Notes under the pieces: generated by a model | Seen by the model: the letters and a program-made list of their open reading frames with translations, nothing else | Told to the model about the DNA's origin: nothing | The model's database searches: none | Position numbers and translations under genes: made by a program | Shown here: positions 54,984-63,539 of the stretch, one piece after another | Position numbering within the stretch: position 1 is the first letter of the stretch | How the letters are laid out: the number at the start of each line of letters is the position of its first letter | NCBI RefSeq assembly: GCF_000423945.1 | Contig: NZ_AUIY01000001.1 | Span: forward strand, 248,001-312,000 | Length of the DNA stretch: 64,000 bases | DNA from: Butyrivibrio sp. XPD2002 | GTDB lineage: Bacteria; Bacillota; Clostridia; Lachnospirales; Lachnospiraceae | Direction: 5' to 3'

Positions 54984-56012
54984 TTAACGTCTTTCCCGTT
55001 TCTTTATTGCTCTCTTTTTTTCTTCGTTGGTCCTGGACTTTTCAAAGTCCTCATAGGCCTTTACAATCTGCTGAACAAGAGGATGACGAACAACGTCTCT
55101 ACTTGTAAGATTGCAAAATGCTATATCATCGATTTTCTTAAGGACTGCCGAAGCAATATCAAGACCTGACTTTGTATCAGCAGGTAAATCCTTCTGGGAG
55201 GAATCACCGGTTATGATAACCTTTGAACCAAAGCCAATTCTTGTAAGGAACATCTTCATCTGAGCAGGAGTTGTATTCTGGGCCTCATCAAGAATGATAA
55301 AGGCATTATCCAGAGTCCTTCCTCTCATATATGCAAGAGGCGCAACCTCAATAAGTCCCTTCTCCATATTCTTAACAAAATTATCAGCGCCCATTATCTG
55401 GTAAAGAGCGTCGTATAAAGGTCTAAGATACGGATCAACCTTACTCTGTAAGTCTCCTGGCAAAAAGCCAAGCTTTTCTCCTGCTTCAATCGCAGGTCTT
55501 GTGAGGATAATCCTCTCAACCTCACCCTTCTGAAAAGCAGTGATGGCCATTGCCATACCAAGATAGGTCTTACCAGTTCCGGCAGGACCAAGTCCGAACA
55601 CTATCATCTTATTACGAATGGCATCAACATATTTCTTCTGTCCGAGAGTCTTGGGCTTAATGGGCTTTCCATTGACAGTGTGACATATTACATCGCCTTC
55701 TATCTCAGTAAGCACATGTCCTGCAGCCTTCTCCTCATCCTCGGAAGGGTCATTCTTAAGAGCTATGGCATAGTTAACGCTCTGCTCCTCAATCTCCGAT
55801 CCCGTCACTGACAGTCCTGCAAGCTCACTTATGATGTCATAGGCTTTATTAACGCTTTCGCCTGTACCTATAATGTGAAGCTCGCCGCTTCTGTCAATTA
55901 TTTCAACCTTAAGGTTATCCTCGATCTTGCGGATGTACTTATCGTGCTGACCGAAGATGCTCTGCATCTCTTCTATTCCAAGATCCATGGTTTTCTCAGT
56001 AATATTACTCAT
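54984..56012 (-). CDS. phoH: PhoH family protein
   Basis: P-loop ATPase (342 aa) of the PhoH/YbeZ family, associated with ybeY and RNA metabolism. The N-terminal 100 residues form a KH-like domain (GTGESVNKAYDIISELAG). Walker A is GLGPAGTGKTYLGMAMA, followed by EAGEKLGFLPGDLQSKVDPYLRPLYD, AYMRGRTLDNAFIILDEAQNTT and ITGDSSQKDLP. The C-terminus is basic (KKRAIKKRERR). It overlaps rlmH by four bases. Confidence 0.96.
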   Translation of the reverse strand: MSNITEKTMDLGIEEMQSIFGQHDKYIRKIEDNLKVEIIDRSGELHIIGTGESVNKAYDIISELAGLSVTGSEIEEQSVNYAIALKNDPSEDEEKAAGHVLTEIEGDVICHTVNGKPIKPKTLGQKKYVDAIRNKMIVFGLGPAGTGKTYLGMAMAITAFQKGEVERIILTRPAIEAGEKLGFLPGDLQSKVDPYLRPLYDALYQIMGADNFVKNMEKGLIEVAPLAYMRGRTLDNAFIILDEAQNTTPAQMKMFLTRIGFGSKVIITGDSSQKDLPADTKSGLDIASAVLKKIDDIAFCNLTSRDVVRHPLVQQIVKAYEDFEKSRTNEEKKRAIKKRERR

Positions 56013-56491
56013 TTATGATATGGTTCTCCATTTATTATTCTGTAAGCTCTGTAAATCTGTTCAAGCAGAATTACTCTCATCATCTGATGAGGAAATGTCA
56101 TGTCGGAAAAGCTAAGCTTCCTGTCACACGTCTTTAATACCTCATCAGAAAGTCCAAGGGAACCTCCTATTACGAACTGCATTCTGCTGCATCCCTGAAC
56201 GCTCTCATTTTGAATCACACCAGCAAAGCCAGTTGATGAAAAGCGTTTACCGTCTATAGCCAAAGCAAATTTCAAGGCCTTGGGATCCAGATATTTTAAA
56301 AGCTTCTGGCCTTCCTTATCCTTGATCTGCTTCTCAACGGACCAAGGAGCATTGTCAGGAGTTTTCTCATCCTGAACCTCTATTATCTCCAGCTTACAGT
56401 ATCTTGAAAGTCTCTTGGAATATTCTGAAATTGCATCATTCCAATATTTCTCTTTTATTTTACCAACACAGAGAATATCAATAGCAATCAA
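56009..56491 (-). CDS. rlmH: 23S rRNA (pseudouridine1915-N3)-methyltransferase RlmH
   Basis: SPOUT methyltransferase (160 aa) that methylates pseudouridine 1915 of 23S rRNA. VGKIKEKYWNDAISEYSKRLSRY, ALAIDGKRFSS, the SAM-binding FVIGGSLGLSDEV and the C-terminal trefoil knot FPHQMMRVILLEQIYRAYRIINGEPYHK are all diagnostic. It overlaps its neighbours by four bases on both sides. Confidence 0.98.
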   Translation of the reverse strand: MIAIDILCVGKIKEKYWNDAISEYSKRLSRYCKLEIIEVQDEKTPDNAPWSVEKQIKDKEGQKLLKYLDPKALKFALAIDGKRFSSTGFAGVIQNESVQGCSRMQFVIGGSLGLSDEVLKTCDRKLSFSDMTFPHQMMRVILLEQIYRAYRIINGEPYHK

Positions 56492-56976
56492 TTTTCATCT
56501 CCAAATACTTTTGTATAAAAACCGTCAATAAAGGAATCGATAAGCTCCTCATCGACGTTCATAAACTGTTTTTCAATTCTTTTCTTTATGTACTCTGTAC
56601 GTTTGAAGTAAAGATCCTCTTTATCTGTGAGCTTCTCGTATACTTCATCGTCATCATACATATGCTCGTCAATTACTTCAGCCTTAAGTTCTTCTTCACA
56701 CCACCCGGTGATCTTATCAAAAACCGTATCCTCCTCGGCTGCTTTACCTTTGAATATCTTATAGCTTTTTACAGCTAAAATCCCCATAACGAAAAACAAC
56801 ACAAACAGAGCTCCCATAACTCCGCATGTGAGGTATTTATTAAACATAGGCATGTTTAGTGGATTTTTAATTAGAAAAAAGATATCCCCAATGAGACCCA
56901 GAGTCCCGACAGTAATCAGCATAATTCCTGAAGACTGATTGTCCTCGGCTTTTTGCGCACTGCTTTGATATACCAT
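56488..56976 (-). CDS. Small membrane protein of unknown function
   Basis: A 162-residue protein I do not recognise. Two transmembrane helices are visible (about 18-37 and 50-70), followed by an acidic cytoplasmic C-terminal domain of about 90 residues (VIDEHMYDDDEVYEKLTDKEDLYFKR) that looks helical. It overlaps rlmH by four bases and is the first gene of the rlmH-phoH-ybeY run, directly downstream of repeat copy 3. Confidence 0.75.
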   Translation of the reverse strand: MVYQSSAQKAEDNQSSGIMLITVGTLGLIGDIFFLIKNPLNMPMFNKYLTCGVMGALFVLFFVMGILAVKSYKIFKGKAAEEDTVFDKITGWCEEELKAEVIDEHMYDDDEVYEKLTDKEDLYFKRTEYIKKRIEKQFMNVDEELIDSFIDGFYTKVFGDEN

Positions 56977-56991
56977 ATACTTCCCCCAGTA

Positions 56992-57070
56992 TTACCCTCA
57001 TCCGGCAGCAAAGCTGCCGACTTCCCCCAGAGGGGGAAGTCTTTAGTTGGCACAAAGTGCCGGATAATGG
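56992..57070. repeat. Multi-hairpin intergenic repeat, copy 3 (longest)
   Basis: Three adjacent palindromes: CGGCAGC-AAA-GCTGCCG (57003-57019), ACTTCCCCC-AGA-GGGGGAAGT (57020-57040) and GGCAC-AAA-GTGCC (57049-57061). The ends form imperfect terminal inverted repeats (TCATCCGGCA and TGCCGGATAATG), so this copy looks like a small non-autonomous mobile or REP-type element. It lies between the small membrane protein gene and nfnB. Confidence 0.8.
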
Positions 57071-57076
57071 TTATTT

Positions 57077-58468
57077 TTATTTATTACTTAAATATTCATC
57101 AATACCCTGTGCTGCAGCCTTACCTGCACCCATTGCAAGAATAACTGTTGCAGCGCCTGTAACGGCATCTCCTCCGGCAAATACGCCATCCTTTGAAGTC
57201 TGTCCGTTTGCTTCATCAGCAACGATACATCTTCTCTTATTTACATCAAGACCCTCTGTGGTGCTTGAAATAAGCGGGTTAGGGCTTGTTCCGAGTGACA
57301 TGATAACTGCATCGCACTCGATCTCAAACTCAGAACCGGGAACCTCAACAGGGCTTCTTCTGCCACTCTCATCGGGCTCACCAAGCTCCATTCTGATGCA
57401 CTTGCAGCCTCTTACCCATCCGTCCTCATTCTCAAGAACTTCTACAGGGTTGCAAAGAAGGTCAAAGATGATGCCTTCCTGCTTAGCATGCTCAACTTCC
57501 TCTTTTCTTGCAGGAAGCTCTTCCTCACTACGTCTGTATACGATGTGAACCTCTGCACCGAGACGAAGAGCTGTTCTTGCAGCGTCCATAGCAACGTTAC
57601 CACCGCCGACAACTACGCACTTCTTAGGTCTCATGATAGGTGTTGTGCTGTCCTCAGAGAAAGCCTTCATAAGATTGCTTCTTGTAAGGAACTCGTTAGC
57701 TGAGAATACACCGAGAGCCTGCTCACCGGGAATATTCATGAATCTGGGAAGACCTGCGCCTGAACCGATAAATACAGCCTCAAAGCCTTCGTCCTTCATA
57801 AGAGAGTCGATAGTAACTGACTTTCCGATTACTACGTCCTTCTCGATCTTAACGCCAAGTGACTCAACGTTCTCGATTTCCTTCTTAACAACAGCGTCCT
57901 TGGGAAGACGGAATTCAGGAATACCGTAAACAAGAACACCACCTGCCTCATGAAGAGCCTCGAAAATAGTTACGTCATAGCCCATTCTTGCAAGATCGCC
58001 TGCGCATGTAAGACCTGCAGGGCCTGAACCGATAATGGCAACCTTCTTGCCCTTCTTCTCCTTAGCGCCCTGGGGCTTAATGCCTCTTTCTCTTGCTGCA
58101 TCAGCAACAAATCTCTCAAGCTTACCGATTGCAACTGCTTCGCCCTTGATACCGCGTACACATTTACCCTCACACTGACTCTCTTGAGGGCAAACACGTC
58201 CACAAACTGCAGGAAGTGCGCTGGACTCACTTATTGTCTGATAAGCCTGCTCAACATTGCCTTCCTTAAGCTCCTGGATAAATTTAGGAATATTAATAGA
58301 TACGGGACATCCCTGAACACACTGAGGATTAGGGCAGTTAAGGCATCTTGTAGCCTCATCTACAGCTTCCTGTTCGTTGTATCCCAAGCATACTTCTTCA
58401 AAATTGGTAGCGCGAACCTTCGCATCCTGCTCGCGAACCGGAACTCTTGTCCAAACGTCTTGTGCCAT
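57077..58468 (-). CDS. nfnB: NADH-dependent reduced ferredoxin:NADP+ oxidoreductase, subunit B (NfnB)
   Basis: Flavoprotein of about 463 residues. The N-terminal cysteines for two 4Fe-4S clusters are in CLNCPNPQCVQGCPVSINIP and CGRVCPQESQCEGKC. The FAD motif is GSGPAGLTCAGDLARMGYDVTIFEA, and the second dinucleotide motif is VVGGGNVAMDAARTALRLGAEVHIVYRR. By sequence alone it could be called glutamate synthase small subunit; the adjacent NfnA-like gene and absence of a large subunit decide for NfnB. The start is the ATG at 58468, six bases after GGAG. Confidence 0.88.
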   Translation of the reverse strand: MAQDVWTRVPVREQDAKVRATNFEEVCLGYNEQEAVDEATRCLNCPNPQCVQGCPVSINIPKFIQELKEGNVEQAYQTISESSALPAVCGRVCPQESQCEGKCVRGIKGEAVAIGKLERFVADAARERGIKPQGAKEKKGKKVAIIGSGPAGLTCAGDLARMGYDVTIFEALHEAGGVLVYGIPEFRLPKDAVVKKEIENVESLGVKIEKDVVIGKSVTIDSLMKDEGFEAVFIGSGAGLPRFMNIPGEQALGVFSANEFLTRSNLMKAFSEDSTTPIMRPKKCVVVGGGNVAMDAARTALRLGAEVHIVYRRSEEELPARKEEVEHAKQEGIIFDLLCNPVEVLENEDGWVRGCKCIRMELGEPDESGRRSPVEVPGSEFEIECDAVIMSLGTSPNPLISSTTEGLDVNKRRCIVADEANGQTSKDGVFAGGDAVTGAATVILAMGAGKAAAQGIDEYLSNK

Positions 58469-58483
58469 TTTTATCTCCAATCT

Positions 58484-59359
58484 TTAATTACAGTTTCCAC
58501 ATCCGCCATGGTGGGTATCGCCTTCCTGCTCTTTAAGTGCAAGACGTCCCTCCTCAGTCTGATATAGTCTCATACGCTTCATAGCCTGGTCAAAATCAAC
58601 CTCGTGTCCGTCGAACTCAGGTCCGTCAACACAGGCAAACTTAACCTTTCCACCTACTGTAAGACGGCATGCACCGCACATACCAGTACCGTCAACCATG
58701 ATAGTATTCATGCTGACTATAGTGGGAATGCCAAGTTCTTTTGTAAGCTTGCAGACAAACTTCATCATGATCATGGGTCCGATAGCTACACAGTGATCAT
58801 AGCGCTTTCCTTCATCGTAAAGGTCCTGAAGGCACTTTGTAACCATACCCTCTCTGCCGTATGATCCGTCATCTGTTGTAACATAGAGATTACAAACTGT
58901 CTTGAATCTCTCTTCGAGAATTACAAGATCCTTGTTCTTGGCACCAATGATAACATCACAATCAACACCGTGCTCCTTGAGCCATTTAGCCTGAGGATAT
59001 ACGGGTGCTGTACCTACGCCACCGGCGATAAATACAATCTTCTTTTTCTTGAGTTCTTCAATATCCTCACTGCAAAGATCTGAAGCATTACCAAGGGGTC
59101 CTACAACATCTGCAAGAGTGTCCCCTGCCTTCTTACGGCAGATCTTGCGTGATTCAGCACCAAGTGCCTGAACAACAAGCTCAACAGTACCTTTTTCTCT
59201 GTCATAGTCGCAGATAGTAAGCGGAATACGCTCTCCATCCTCTTCAGCACGAACAATAAGAAATTGTCCGGGCAAACATGTGCCGGCTACGCGGGGAGCT
59301 TCTACGATAAGCTGATGAATATTCGCAGCTAGCTCATTAGCCTCTAAAATTTTGAACAT
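58484..59359 (-). CDS. nfnA: NADH-dependent reduced ferredoxin:NADP+ oxidoreductase, subunit A (NfnA)
   Basis: A 291-residue FAD/NAD-binding protein of the dihydroorotate dehydrogenase electron-transfer (PyrK-like) family. FLIVRAEEDGERIPLTI binds FAD, FIAGGVGTAPVYPQAKWL binds NAD, and the 2Fe-2S cysteines are in GTGMCGACRLTVGGKVKFACVDGPEFDGHEVDF. The C-terminus HHGGCGNCN adds extra cysteines. With NfnB it forms a soluble electron-bifurcating complex balancing ferredoxin, NADH and NADPH. GGAGGAG precedes the start; 15 bases separate the pair. Confidence 0.9.
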   Translation of the reverse strand: MFKILEANELAANIHQLIVEAPRVAGTCLPGQFLIVRAEEDGERIPLTICDYDREKGTVELVVQALGAESRKICRKKAGDTLADVVGPLGNASDLCSEDIEELKKKKIVFIAGGVGTAPVYPQAKWLKEHGVDCDVIIGAKNKDLVILEERFKTVCNLYVTTDDGSYGREGMVTKCLQDLYDEGKRYDHCVAIGPMIMMKFVCKLTKELGIPTIVSMNTIMVDGTGMCGACRLTVGGKVKFACVDGPEFDGHEVDFDQAMKRMRLYQTEEGRLALKEQEGDTHHGGCGNCN

Positions 59360-59406
59360 TGCTCTCCTCCTGAATCTTTAAATTCTCTAAAATCATTATG
59401 ATAAAA

Positions 59407-59435
59407 ATAATAATAGATACATAAATCATTTTCAA
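59407..59435 (-). promoter_or_regulatory. Promoter of nfnAB
   Basis: Minus-strand TTGAAA (59435-59430) and TATTAT (59412-59407) are separated by 17 bases, about 47 bases before the nfnA start. Confidence 0.65.
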
Positions 59436-59465
59436 GCTTTGATATGGTAAAGTGTTAAAGAATTT

Positions 59466-60920
59466 TTATCTGTTTGAAATAGTGATAAGAGTATAGTTAC
59501 CACTTGAGTCATAACCAAGTCGGTTTACTTTACCATCATGCTTGTTTACGGCATACAAAAGACCTGTGTCACTTGTATGGCCATCATTAAATACGTGGGT
59601 CTCGGTAAACATGTAATAGTCTCCGGAGCCAGCTATCTCAATATCACCACTGTAAACATAATCGTAGTGACCCTCTTCACCTCTTACTGATCCGCTCATA
59701 TCAAGCAGGATATCAAGCTTATACAGTATCTTTATTATGCTTTCCCTTGCCTGGTCTACGGAAACCATGGTGGTATATGACAGGTGATAATTCTTCTCTA
59801 CAACTTCACTGTAGTTACCCTCATCATCCACGGTCACAAACTTAAATGTCGTTGTACCTACAGGCATTGAAATCGGTGCCGTATACTCAGTGGAGCTCTC
59901 AGTAGGAGTGCTTCCGTCTGTTGTATAGAAAATTCTGCAGCCCGGATCACACACAGCAACTATCATTGTAGCTGAAGTATATTCACCACTTTCCTCCATG
60001 ACTGAAGGCTCTGCAGGACCAAAGTTCTCAAGATGGAAAGCGGCTGTTGATACATCACTTTTAATACCATACCTGTTAACAATAGCAGTTTTAATTACGT
60101 AATTGCCTTCCTCTTCAAGGACAAGCTCGTTTTCATATAAAATACTTGTCTCATCAGGCTCTGCGCCATTAACGGTATAATATATATTTCCATCCGTTGA
60201 ATCGGTTATTCTAACATTGACAGGCTCCTCATAGGTACCCTCTTCAGGATAAATCTTGGGAGCTTCAGGCAAATACTTACGGTATTTTTCCTTTGCTATA
60301 GTAAGATCAGAATTTATCAGAAGCTCATGTATATCCGCATAAGCTCCGGCCTGCTCATAAGAAGCAATTATCTGATCCATTGCAGCAAGAGCTGTATCAT
60401 CACCGTAAATAGAGGAATCGGACAGCTCATGAATGGTATTTATGGCTGCATCCTTTTCTCCGGCTTCCATCTGATATTCATACTTCATAAATACCAGTTC
60501 CGCTCTCTTTTCTGTCTCTTCAGCAGGAAGAGTTGAAAGCGCACTGTCTATGGCAGTTATAGCCTGATCAAGCTTTCCTTCTACGTAATATTTTTCAGCC
60601 TGCTCTTCATAGTTTCCAGGGCTCTTTTGTCCATCAAACATGAACATGAGCACAATAATGAAAGCAATGATTATTCCAACTGCAGTAATAGCAGGAACAA
60701 CAAAGGGCTTAAGCTCATTCTTGTTGGCCTTTGATCCGGGAAGTCGTTTTGTATAAAAAACACTTTCGTCCTTCAGATCATCTGCAACACCGGAAAGAGA
60801 TTCATTTATTCTGTTTTCAATTAAAGGATCAAATTCCGGAACAAAGTTTATTTCTTTGCCACAGACCTCACAGTAAAGATGCCCTTCCGGAATTTCTGCT
60901 CCACAATTAGGACATTTCAT
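59466..60920 (-). CDS. Zinc-ribbon membrane protein with TPR-like and chitobiase/hexosaminidase C-terminal-like repeats
   Basis: A 484-residue protein. The N-terminal zinc ribbon has C3, C6, C17 and C20 (CPNCGAEIPEGHLYCEVCG). A transmembrane helix spans about residues 73-95. The extracellular part begins with TPR-like helices (about 100-205), then two beta-sandwich repeats of the CHB_HEX_C/FN3-associated type (YYTVNGAEPDETS at about 245 and FYTTDGSTPTESS at about 335), and a 90-residue C-terminal region without assignment. This architecture, a cytoplasmic ribbon and extracellular repeats, is common in Lachnospiraceae, but its function is unknown. It follows folD by five bases. Confidence 0.82.
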   Translation of the reverse strand: MKCPNCGAEIPEGHLYCEVCGKEINFVPEFDPLIENRINESLSGVADDLKDESVFYTKRLPGSKANKNELKPFVVPAITAVGIIIAFIIVLMFMFDGQKSPGNYEEQAEKYYVEGKLDQAITAIDSALSTLPAEETEKRAELVFMKYEYQMEAGEKDAAINTIHELSDSSIYGDDTALAAMDQIIASYEQAGAYADIHELLINSDLTIAKEKYRKYLPEAPKIYPEEGTYEEPVNVRITDSTDGNIYYTVNGAEPDETSILYENELVLEEEGNYVIKTAIVNRYGIKSDVSTAAFHLENFGPAEPSVMEESGEYTSATMIVAVCDPGCRIFYTTDGSTPTESSTEYTAPISMPVGTTTFKFVTVDDEGNYSEVVEKNYHLSYTTMVSVDQARESIIKILYKLDILLDMSGSVRGEEGHYDYVYSGDIEIAGSGDYYMFTETHVFNDGHTSDTGLLYAVNKHDGKVNRLGYDSSGNYTLITISNR

Positions 60921-60925
60921 AAATA

Positions 60926-61780
60926 TTATTCTCCGGCTTTACGAAGTGCTGATTCAAGGCAATTGCTCATAAGCATTGCAATTGTCATGGGACCTACGCC
61001 ACCAGGAACAGGAGTAATAGCCGTACACTTTGGAGCAACGTTGTCATAATCCACATCACCGCAAAGCTTACCTGTCTCGGCATTTCTGTTAATACCTACA
61101 TCTATGATAACAGCGCCGTCCTTTACATAGTCCTCTGTTATCATCTTAGGCTTACCTATAGCTGCTATAAGTATTTCAGCTCTCTTGCAGACTGCCTTAA
61201 GATCAGCAGTTCTTGAATGAGCAATTGTAACTGTGGCATTTTCTCTAAGCATGAGAAGTGCCATAGGCTTACCTACTATATTACTTCTTCCGACAATAAC
61301 ACATTCCTTACCGGAAATATCGATGTCAGACCTCTTAAGAAGCTGAATTATTCCGGCAGGTGTACAGGAAACGAATCCCTTTTCGCCGATGCAAAGAGCA
61401 CCAACATTCATAGGATGGAAGCCATCCACATCCTTTTCAGGAGAAATAGCATCTATTACAGTTTTCTCGTCAATCTGCTTGGGAACAGGCATCTGAACGA
61501 GAATTCCATGAACGCTGTCATCCTTGTTGAGTTTGTCTATGAGCTCAAGCAGCTCTTCCTGAGTTGTCTCCTCCGGAAGCTCATAGGATAAGGATTTAAA
61601 GCCAACGTACTCGCAAGCCTTCTTCTTGTTTCTTACATATACCTGTGATGCAGGGTCAGCACCTACAAGAATAACTGCAAGGCATACCTCTATTCCGGTC
61701 TTCGCCTTGAGCTCGGCGGTCTTTGCCTTAACCTCATCCTTAACCTGCTGTGAAATAGTCTTGCCGTCGATAATTTTCAT
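60926..61780 (-). CDS. folD: Bifunctional methylene-THF dehydrogenase / methenyl-THF cyclohydrolase
   Basis: Folate one-carbon enzyme (284 aa) interconverting 5,10-methylene-, methenyl- and 10-formyl-THF. VGADPASQVYVRNKKKACEYVGF carries the catalytic Lys and Tyr, followed by GILVQMPVPKQID, DVDGFHPMNVG, the NADP motif VIVGRSNIVGKPMALLML and PVPGGVGPMTIAMLM. It follows fhs by 28 bases. Confidence 0.98.
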   Translation of the reverse strand: MKIIDGKTISQQVKDEVKAKTAELKAKTGIEVCLAVILVGADPASQVYVRNKKKACEYVGFKSLSYELPEETTQEELLELIDKLNKDDSVHGILVQMPVPKQIDEKTVIDAISPEKDVDGFHPMNVGALCIGEKGFVSCTPAGIIQLLKRSDIDISGKECVIVGRSNIVGKPMALLMLRENATVTIAHSRTADLKAVCKRAEILIAAIGKPKMITEDYVKDGAVIIDVGINRNAETGKLCGDVDYDNVAPKCTAITPVPGGVGPMTIAMLMSNCLESALRKAGE

Positions 61781-61808
61781 AATATTTTAACTCCCGTCTT
61801 AAAATAAA

Positions 61809-63485
61809 TCAGAACAATCCTACAATATTTCCGTTGTCATCTACATCAATGTCGAAGGCAGCAGGCTTCTTAGGAAGTCCCGGCATTGTCATTATATTGC
61901 CTGTAAGGGCAACAATAAATCCGGCACCTGCTGAAACATATACATCTCTTACATTAATATTAAATCCTGACGGTCTTCCAAGAAGCGTAGGATCATCTGA
62001 AAGTGAATACTGTGTTTTAGCCATGCAGACAGGGAGCTTACCATATCCCATATCCTCTATCTTCTTAAGCTGCTTCTTTGCTGCAGGTGCATAGGTAACA
62101 CCATTAGCGCCGTAAATCTTCTTAGCAACAGCTTCGATCTTCTCCTCGGGAGAAATGTCATCTGCATAGATAGGTGCATAGTTTGAAGGCTTAGTCTCAA
62201 GAGTATTGATAACAGCCTTTGCAAGAGCTTCGCCGCCTTTTCCGCCGTGCTCCCATACTTCTGATATAGCAAAATCGCAGCCTCTCTTCTCGCAGAAATC
62301 CTTTACAAAAGCGATCTCTGCCTCTGTATCTGTAAGGAAGCTGTTAAGTGTAACAACAACCGGTACGCCGTACTGCTGGAGGTTTTCAATGTGCTTCTCA
62401 AGATTAGTGATTCCCTTCTTCAGCGCATCAAGGTTCTCCTCTGAAAGCTGATCCTTGGGAACAAGTCCGTTATACTTAAGTGCTCTGATAGTTGCAACAA
62501 GTACAACTGCATCAGGCTTAAGACCATGCATTCTGCACTTGATATCAAGGAATTTCTCAGCACCAAGGTCAGCACCGAAGCCTGCCTCTGTGATAGTGAT
62601 ATCTGCCATATGAAGAGCTGCATTCGTAGCTCTTATGGAGTTACAGCCATGAGCGATATTAGCAAAAGGACCACCATGCACAAGTACAGGTGTGTGCTCA
62701 AGAGTCTGTACAAGGTTAGGCTTCATTGCATCCTTAAGAAGTGCCGCCATAGCACCTACTGCCTTAAGATCACCTGCTGTAACAGGCTCACCCTGGTAGT
62801 TATATGCAACAACAATTCTTGAAAGCCTTTCCTTTAAGTCCTTCATGTCCTTAGCAAGACAGAGAATAGCCATAACCTCTGTAGCAACGGTTATAACGAA
62901 ATGATCCTCTCTTACTACACCGTCCATCTTGTTCCCAAGACCTACAACGATGTTCCTAAGAACTCTGTCGTTCATATCCTCGCAACGCTTAAAGATTATC
63001 TGTCTTGTATCGATTCCAAGCTCGTTACCCTGCTGAATATGGTTATCCAGAAGCGCAGCAAGAAGGTTATTAGCTGAAGTTATGGCATGAAAATCACCTG
63101 TAAAGTGAAGGTTCATATCGTCCATAGGTACAACCTGTGCGTATCCGCCGCCGGCTGCGCCACCCTTAATTCCAAAGCAGGGTCCAAGTGAAGGCTCACG
63201 AAGTGCGATCACTGTCTTCTTACCAAGAAGCGAAAGTGCATCACCAAGTCCTACACTTGTAGTTGTTTTGCCTTCTCCGGCAGGAGTAGGATTAATAGCA
63301 GTAACCAGAACAAGCTTGCCTATCTTGTTACCGGCTATTTTCTGCAGGTATTCCTCTGACAATTTTGCCTTATGCTTACCGTAGAGCTCTAAGTCATCCT
63401 CGGTTATGCCGATGCTCTCAGCAACCTTCTTGATCGGCCATAGCTCGGCCTCTCTTGCGATTTCAATATCTGATTTTACTGCCAT
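61809..63485 (-). CDS. fhs: Formate--tetrahydrofolate ligase
   Basis: ATP-dependent enzyme (558 aa) making 10-formyl-THF from formate. The P-loop is [20 protein letters not shown], followed by [44 protein letters not shown] and [18 protein letters not shown]. Length is typical. It is paired with folD. The upstream 54-base gap shows a ribosome site (AGGAGG) but no clear promoter. Confidence 0.98.
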   Translation of the reverse strand: MAVKSDIEIAREAELWPIKKVAESIGITEDDLELYGKHKAKLSEEYLQKIAGNKIGKLVLVTAINPTPAGEGKTTTSVGLGDALSLLGKKTVIALREPSLGPCFGIKGGAAGGGYAQVVPMDDMNLHFTGDFHAITSANNLLAALLDNHIQQGNELGIDTRQIIFKRCEDMNDRVLRNIVVGLGNKMDGVVREDHFVITVATEVMAILCLAKDMKDLKERLSRIVVAYNYQGEPVTAGDLKAVGAMAALLKDAMKPNLVQTLEHTPVLVHGGPFANIAHGCNSIRATNAALHMADITITEAGFGADLGAEKFLDIKCRMHGLKPDAVVLVATIRALKYNGLVPKDQLSEENLDALKKGITNLEKHIENLQQYGVPVVVTLNSFLTDTEAEIAFVKDFCEKRGCDFAISEVWEHGGKGGEALAKAVINTLETKPSNYAPIYADDISPEEKIEAVAKKIYGANGVTYAPAAKKQLKKIEDMGYGKLPVCMAKTQYSLSDDPTLLGRPSGFNINVRDVYVSAGAGFIVALTGNIMTMPGLPKKPAAFDIDVDDNGNIVGLF

Positions 63486-63539
63486 AATAAACTCCTCCTA
63501 AATTATTAAAAAAATACAACCTCGCTAGGTGTCTACTTT

